From Dyadobacter linearis (GTDB lineage Bacteria; Bacteroidota; Bacteroidia; Cytophagales; Spirosomataceae), in NCBI RefSeq assembly GCF_907165045.1, contig NZ_CAJRAU010000001.1, positions 1,116,001 to 1,180,000 on the forward strand: DNA of 64,000 bases. Direction: 5' to 3'. Positions 61,863 to 64,000 of the stretch are shown here, piece after piece. The position numbers and the translations under genes were made by a program. Numbering within the stretch: position 1 is the stretch's first letter; each line of letters starts with the position of its first letter. The notes beneath the pieces were generated by a model, which saw only the letters and a program-made list of their open reading frames with translations, was not told the origin of the DNA and ran no database searches.

Positions 61863-64000
61863 TTAAAATTCCCCGTCAAGAGACTCCTTCGGCTTCTTCT
61901 TCGCCTGATGCAGCCGGTAATTCAGTGTGAGGTTAACCTGGCGCAATCTGCCTTGTGAAGTGTTTCTGGTGTAAAAATTAAAACCCTCGGTGACAGAGCG
62001 GAACTTGCGCGAGTTAAATACATCTATCACGCTCAGTGTCAGGGTTGCATTGCCTTTCATAATGTCCCGCGTTGCCGCCAGGTCCAGCGTGGCCAGCGCC
62101 TTTCTCCGCCCCTGCGGCGTTTGCTGCGGCGCTTCATAATTTCCCCGCAGCTGCACGTCGGCTGACTTCCAGAGTGTAAATCTCGACATCATCCGCACAA
62201 ACCAGCTGTAAGTATCACTTTGAAAAGATTCGTCGACATTCGCACCATCCGTGATCGCCCGGAAAAAATTCACGCTATTATCGATTTTCCACCATGAATA
62301 GGGGTTAAATGAACTGGTAAATTCGGCACCGTAGGCATCTTCCGTACCCAGGTTTTCGGGGCGGGTGTAAGAGCTACCGTCTTCCTGCACAGTCCTGATA
62401 CTCGTAATTTTCCCATTCGTGTGGCGATAATACAGTGACGATGTGAGCGAACCCTTTGACATATACTTAATATGTCCCAGCTCAAATGCATTCGTAAATT
62501 CAGGGTTGAGATCCGGGTTACCGCTCCAATAATTGCGATTATCGCTGTAAGTAGCAAACGGGCTCAGGTCATTATACTGCGGCCGGCGCACGCGGCGACT
62601 GAAACTCAGCTGAAATGCATTCTGCTTGGCAAAATCATAGGTGACGTGCACGCTGGGAAACAGGTTCGCATAAGTCCGTTTATTCACCTCGGCAGTTTGT
62701 TTCAATTCCGTAGTCACGCCCGTCCATTCAGCCCGTAAACCAGCCTGGTAAGAGAATTTGCCAGTTTTGTTACCAAGAATCCCGTACACTGCATTGATAT
62801 TCTCCTCATAAAGAAAATCATTCGTAAGGTTTGGCAGCGTAAACCAGCCGCCGTCTTCTCCGCGCTGGGTTACGGTATAATCGTTGGTCATGTCCCGCGA
62901 GCTGCTCCGTGCACCTGCTTCTATCTTCCCGTCTTTGGCAAAAGGATGCACATAATCTGCCTGGAAAAGCAGCTGTTTTTCAGTCTCATAATTAACCGCA
63001 CGCTGCAAAAGTGGCGGTATTCCGGACATGCTTCCATTGGGGTTAAATACACTTTCGTTGTAATACTGATCCGAATTTTCCCAGTTATCCAGGTAGCGCA
63101 CATCCGCCGTAAACTCCTGCCCTTTCCTGTTAAATGTCTTTTTGTAAGTGACTGAGTATTCAGAGTTTGGCTCCGTTTCCGTCTCGTCCTGCGTGCGCAC
63201 TGTGTAGCTCGTCAAATTATTGGTACTGCCGATATAATCCCTGTAATTCAGTGTCGAGAAGCGTTTTCCTTTGCTGGTACGCCACGTATAGGAGCCGGTC
63301 AGGATATTTTTTGCGTTAAAATAATAGTCGATCCCGCCACGGGCACTATTGGCCATTCCTTTCAGATTACTCTTCATATCCCGCTCCATGATAAACGTGG
63401 AATCGTTTCGGTACAACTCCTGGTACAGGAAATTCTTGCCCGGCGTATTGCGGTAGGACATGGTATAATTAATGAAGAAATTCAGGTTTTTACGTCGGTA
63501 GTTAACATTTGCGGCAGCACCGTAATTGGTCGGGTGGCCGGTGATTATGTCAAAAGATCCGTTGAACCCTTCTTTCCGCTCCTTCTTCAGAACGATATTG
63601 ATCACCCCTCCCATACCTTCCGCCTCATAACGCGCTGATGGATTTGTTATAATTTCAACCCGCTCGATCATGCTGCCCTGCAACTGCTGCAAGCCGCTCG
63701 CGCCCTTGATGCTCACCAGACCGGAAGGTTTGCCGTCGATCAGTATACGCACATTGCCACTTCCCCGCAGGCTCACATTCCCTTCCACGTCCACAGCTAC
63801 GGAGGGCACATTTGTGAGGATATCCACCGCTGTACCACCCGCATTCGCCAGGTCTTTTCCGACATTGAATATCTTCTTATCCAAAGACAGCTCCATCGAA
63901 CTTTTCTCCGCCTGCACGGTAACTTCATCCAGCGTCCGCGCTGAGGGGCTTACTTTGATTAATCCTAAATCCATCGGAGAGTTCGAGGAATTCAATCTGA
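61863..64000 (-). CDS. TonB-dependent outer-membrane receptor, OMP_b-brl_3 type (5' truncated)
   Basis: The C-terminal 710-odd residues of a TonB-dependent receptor whose start is beyond the right end of the window; the frame is still open at 63998. It opens inside the plug: TLDEVTVQAEKSSMEL, then GGTAVDILTNVPSV, VSLRGSGNVRILIDGKPSG, IERVEIITNPSARYEAEGMGGVINI. The barrel follows, with LFPSVHVTYDF and FSRRVRRPQYNDLSPFATYSD, as usual for the outer-membrane beta-barrel_3 family that has an N-terminal carboxypeptidase-regulatory domain. No SusD partner is adjacent. The ligand is unknown. It may be the first gene of a run with the response regulator and kinase (142 bases away). Confidence 0.92.
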   Translation of the reverse strand, partial: RLNSSNSPMDLGLIKVSPSARTLDEVTVQAEKSSMELSLDKKIFNVGKDLANAGGTAVDILTNVPSVAVDVEGNVSLRGSGNVRILIDGKPSGLVSIKGASGLQQLQGSMIERVEIITNPSARYEAEGMGGVINIVLKKERKEGFNGSFDIITGHPTNYGAAANVNYRRKNLNFFINYTMSYRNTPGKNFLYQELYRNDSTFIMERDMKSNLKGMANSARGGIDYYFNAKNILTGSYTWRTSKGKRFSTLNYRDYIGSTNNLTSYTVRTQDETETEPNSEYSVTYKKTFNRKGQEFTADVRYLDNWENSDQYYNESVFNPNGSMSGIPPLLQRAVNYETEKQLLFQADYVHPFAKDGKIEAGARSSSRDMTNDYTVTQRGEDGGWFTLPNLTNDFLYEENINAVYGILGNKTGKFSYQAGLRAEWTGVTTELKQTAEVNKRTYANLFPSVHVTYDFAKQNAFQLSFSRRVRRPQYNDLSPFATYSDNRNYWSGNPDLNPEFTNAFELGHIKYMSKGSLTSSLYYRHTNGKITSIRTVQEDGSSYTRPENLGTEDAYGAEFTSSFNPYSWWKIDNSVNFFRAITDGANVDESFQSDTYSWFVRMMSRFTLWKSADVQLRGNYEAPQQTPQGRRKALATLDLAATRDIMKGNATLTLSVIDVFNSRKFRSVTEGFNFYTRNTSQGRLRQVNLTLNYRLHQAKKKPKESLDGEF

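Noticed and set aside
1..64000. tRNA, rRNA or insertion-sequence genes
   Set aside because: I looked through the larger gaps and saw no cloverleaf, rRNA block, transposase or terminal inverted repeat; a tRNA scan could still be run as confirmation.

Overview
The window looks like a chromosomal segment of a member of the Bacteroidota, most likely a Cytophagales bacterium close to Dyadobacter or Spirosoma. That placement is inferred from gene content and was not tested by any search. The signs are a SusC/SusD pair, a protein with a type IX secretion (T9SS) sorting domain, a DUF4834 protein, a bacillithiol gene (bshA), a CarB without its MGS domain, and repeated TAnnTTTG -7 promoter boxes. No rRNA, tRNA, CRISPR array, phage or insertion sequence was recognised.

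Layout. 1-5318: 3' end of a SusC receptor, a SusD-like lipoprotein and an exported RraA-like protein. 5338-8330: a GNAT acetyltransferase, a MoeB/ThiF-rhodanese fusion and a DUF4143-type ATPase behind a 32-bp-period palindromic array. 8359-13673: part of the complex I operon (nuoA, nuoB, nuoC), with nuoA separated from nuoBC by a 3.7-kb block. The block holds a C10 (streptopain-like) peptidase, two paralogous small lipoproteins, an HTH regulator and an outer-membrane-type protein. A 0.6-kb tandem duplication inside it copied the 3' tail of nuoA, which records how the block changed. 13778-24861: a cysteine-free thioredoxin-like protein, a POTRA/barrel protein, carB and a 1,420-residue repeat protein with a T9SS tail. 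24881-31230: DUF4834, bshA, a UbiA-type prenyltransferase, a DUF3108-like protein, then purN with a DMT permease and an APC permease. 31433-38424: a porin-like barrel, a DEAD-box helicase, hemA, a histidine kinase, a lipoprotein and a LuxE-like acyl-protein synthetase. 38660-42759: a gluconate-dehydrogenase-like subunit 3 with its GMC flavoprotein, a DUF5009-type membrane protein and a VOC protein. 42770-48345: a helical-bundle protein, two parvulin-type peptidyl-prolyl isomerases and a MoxR ATPase. 48436-58827: an aldehyde dehydrogenase, truA, glnS, a higBA toxin-antitoxin pair, a small cysteine-motif protein, ferritin, FUSC, ywbE, an Old Yellow Enzyme and a DMT permease. 58824-64000: a four-PAS histidine kinase with a CheY-like partner, and a truncated TonB-dependent receptor.

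Most of the window is ordinary housekeeping and envelope biology. The accessory signal is concentrated at 7083-12530. There, a protease/lipoprotein operon with a divergent regulator and a 21-bp-period operator-like array sits inside a respiratory operon. nuoA has gained, or always had, its own promoter and terminator, and nuoB has its own -7 box. The other points worth checking are domain variants (CarB without MGS, MoeB without zinc cysteines, a redox-dead thioredoxin fold, an OmpA-like domain inside a PPIase) and an operator-like palindrome over the ferritin promoter.
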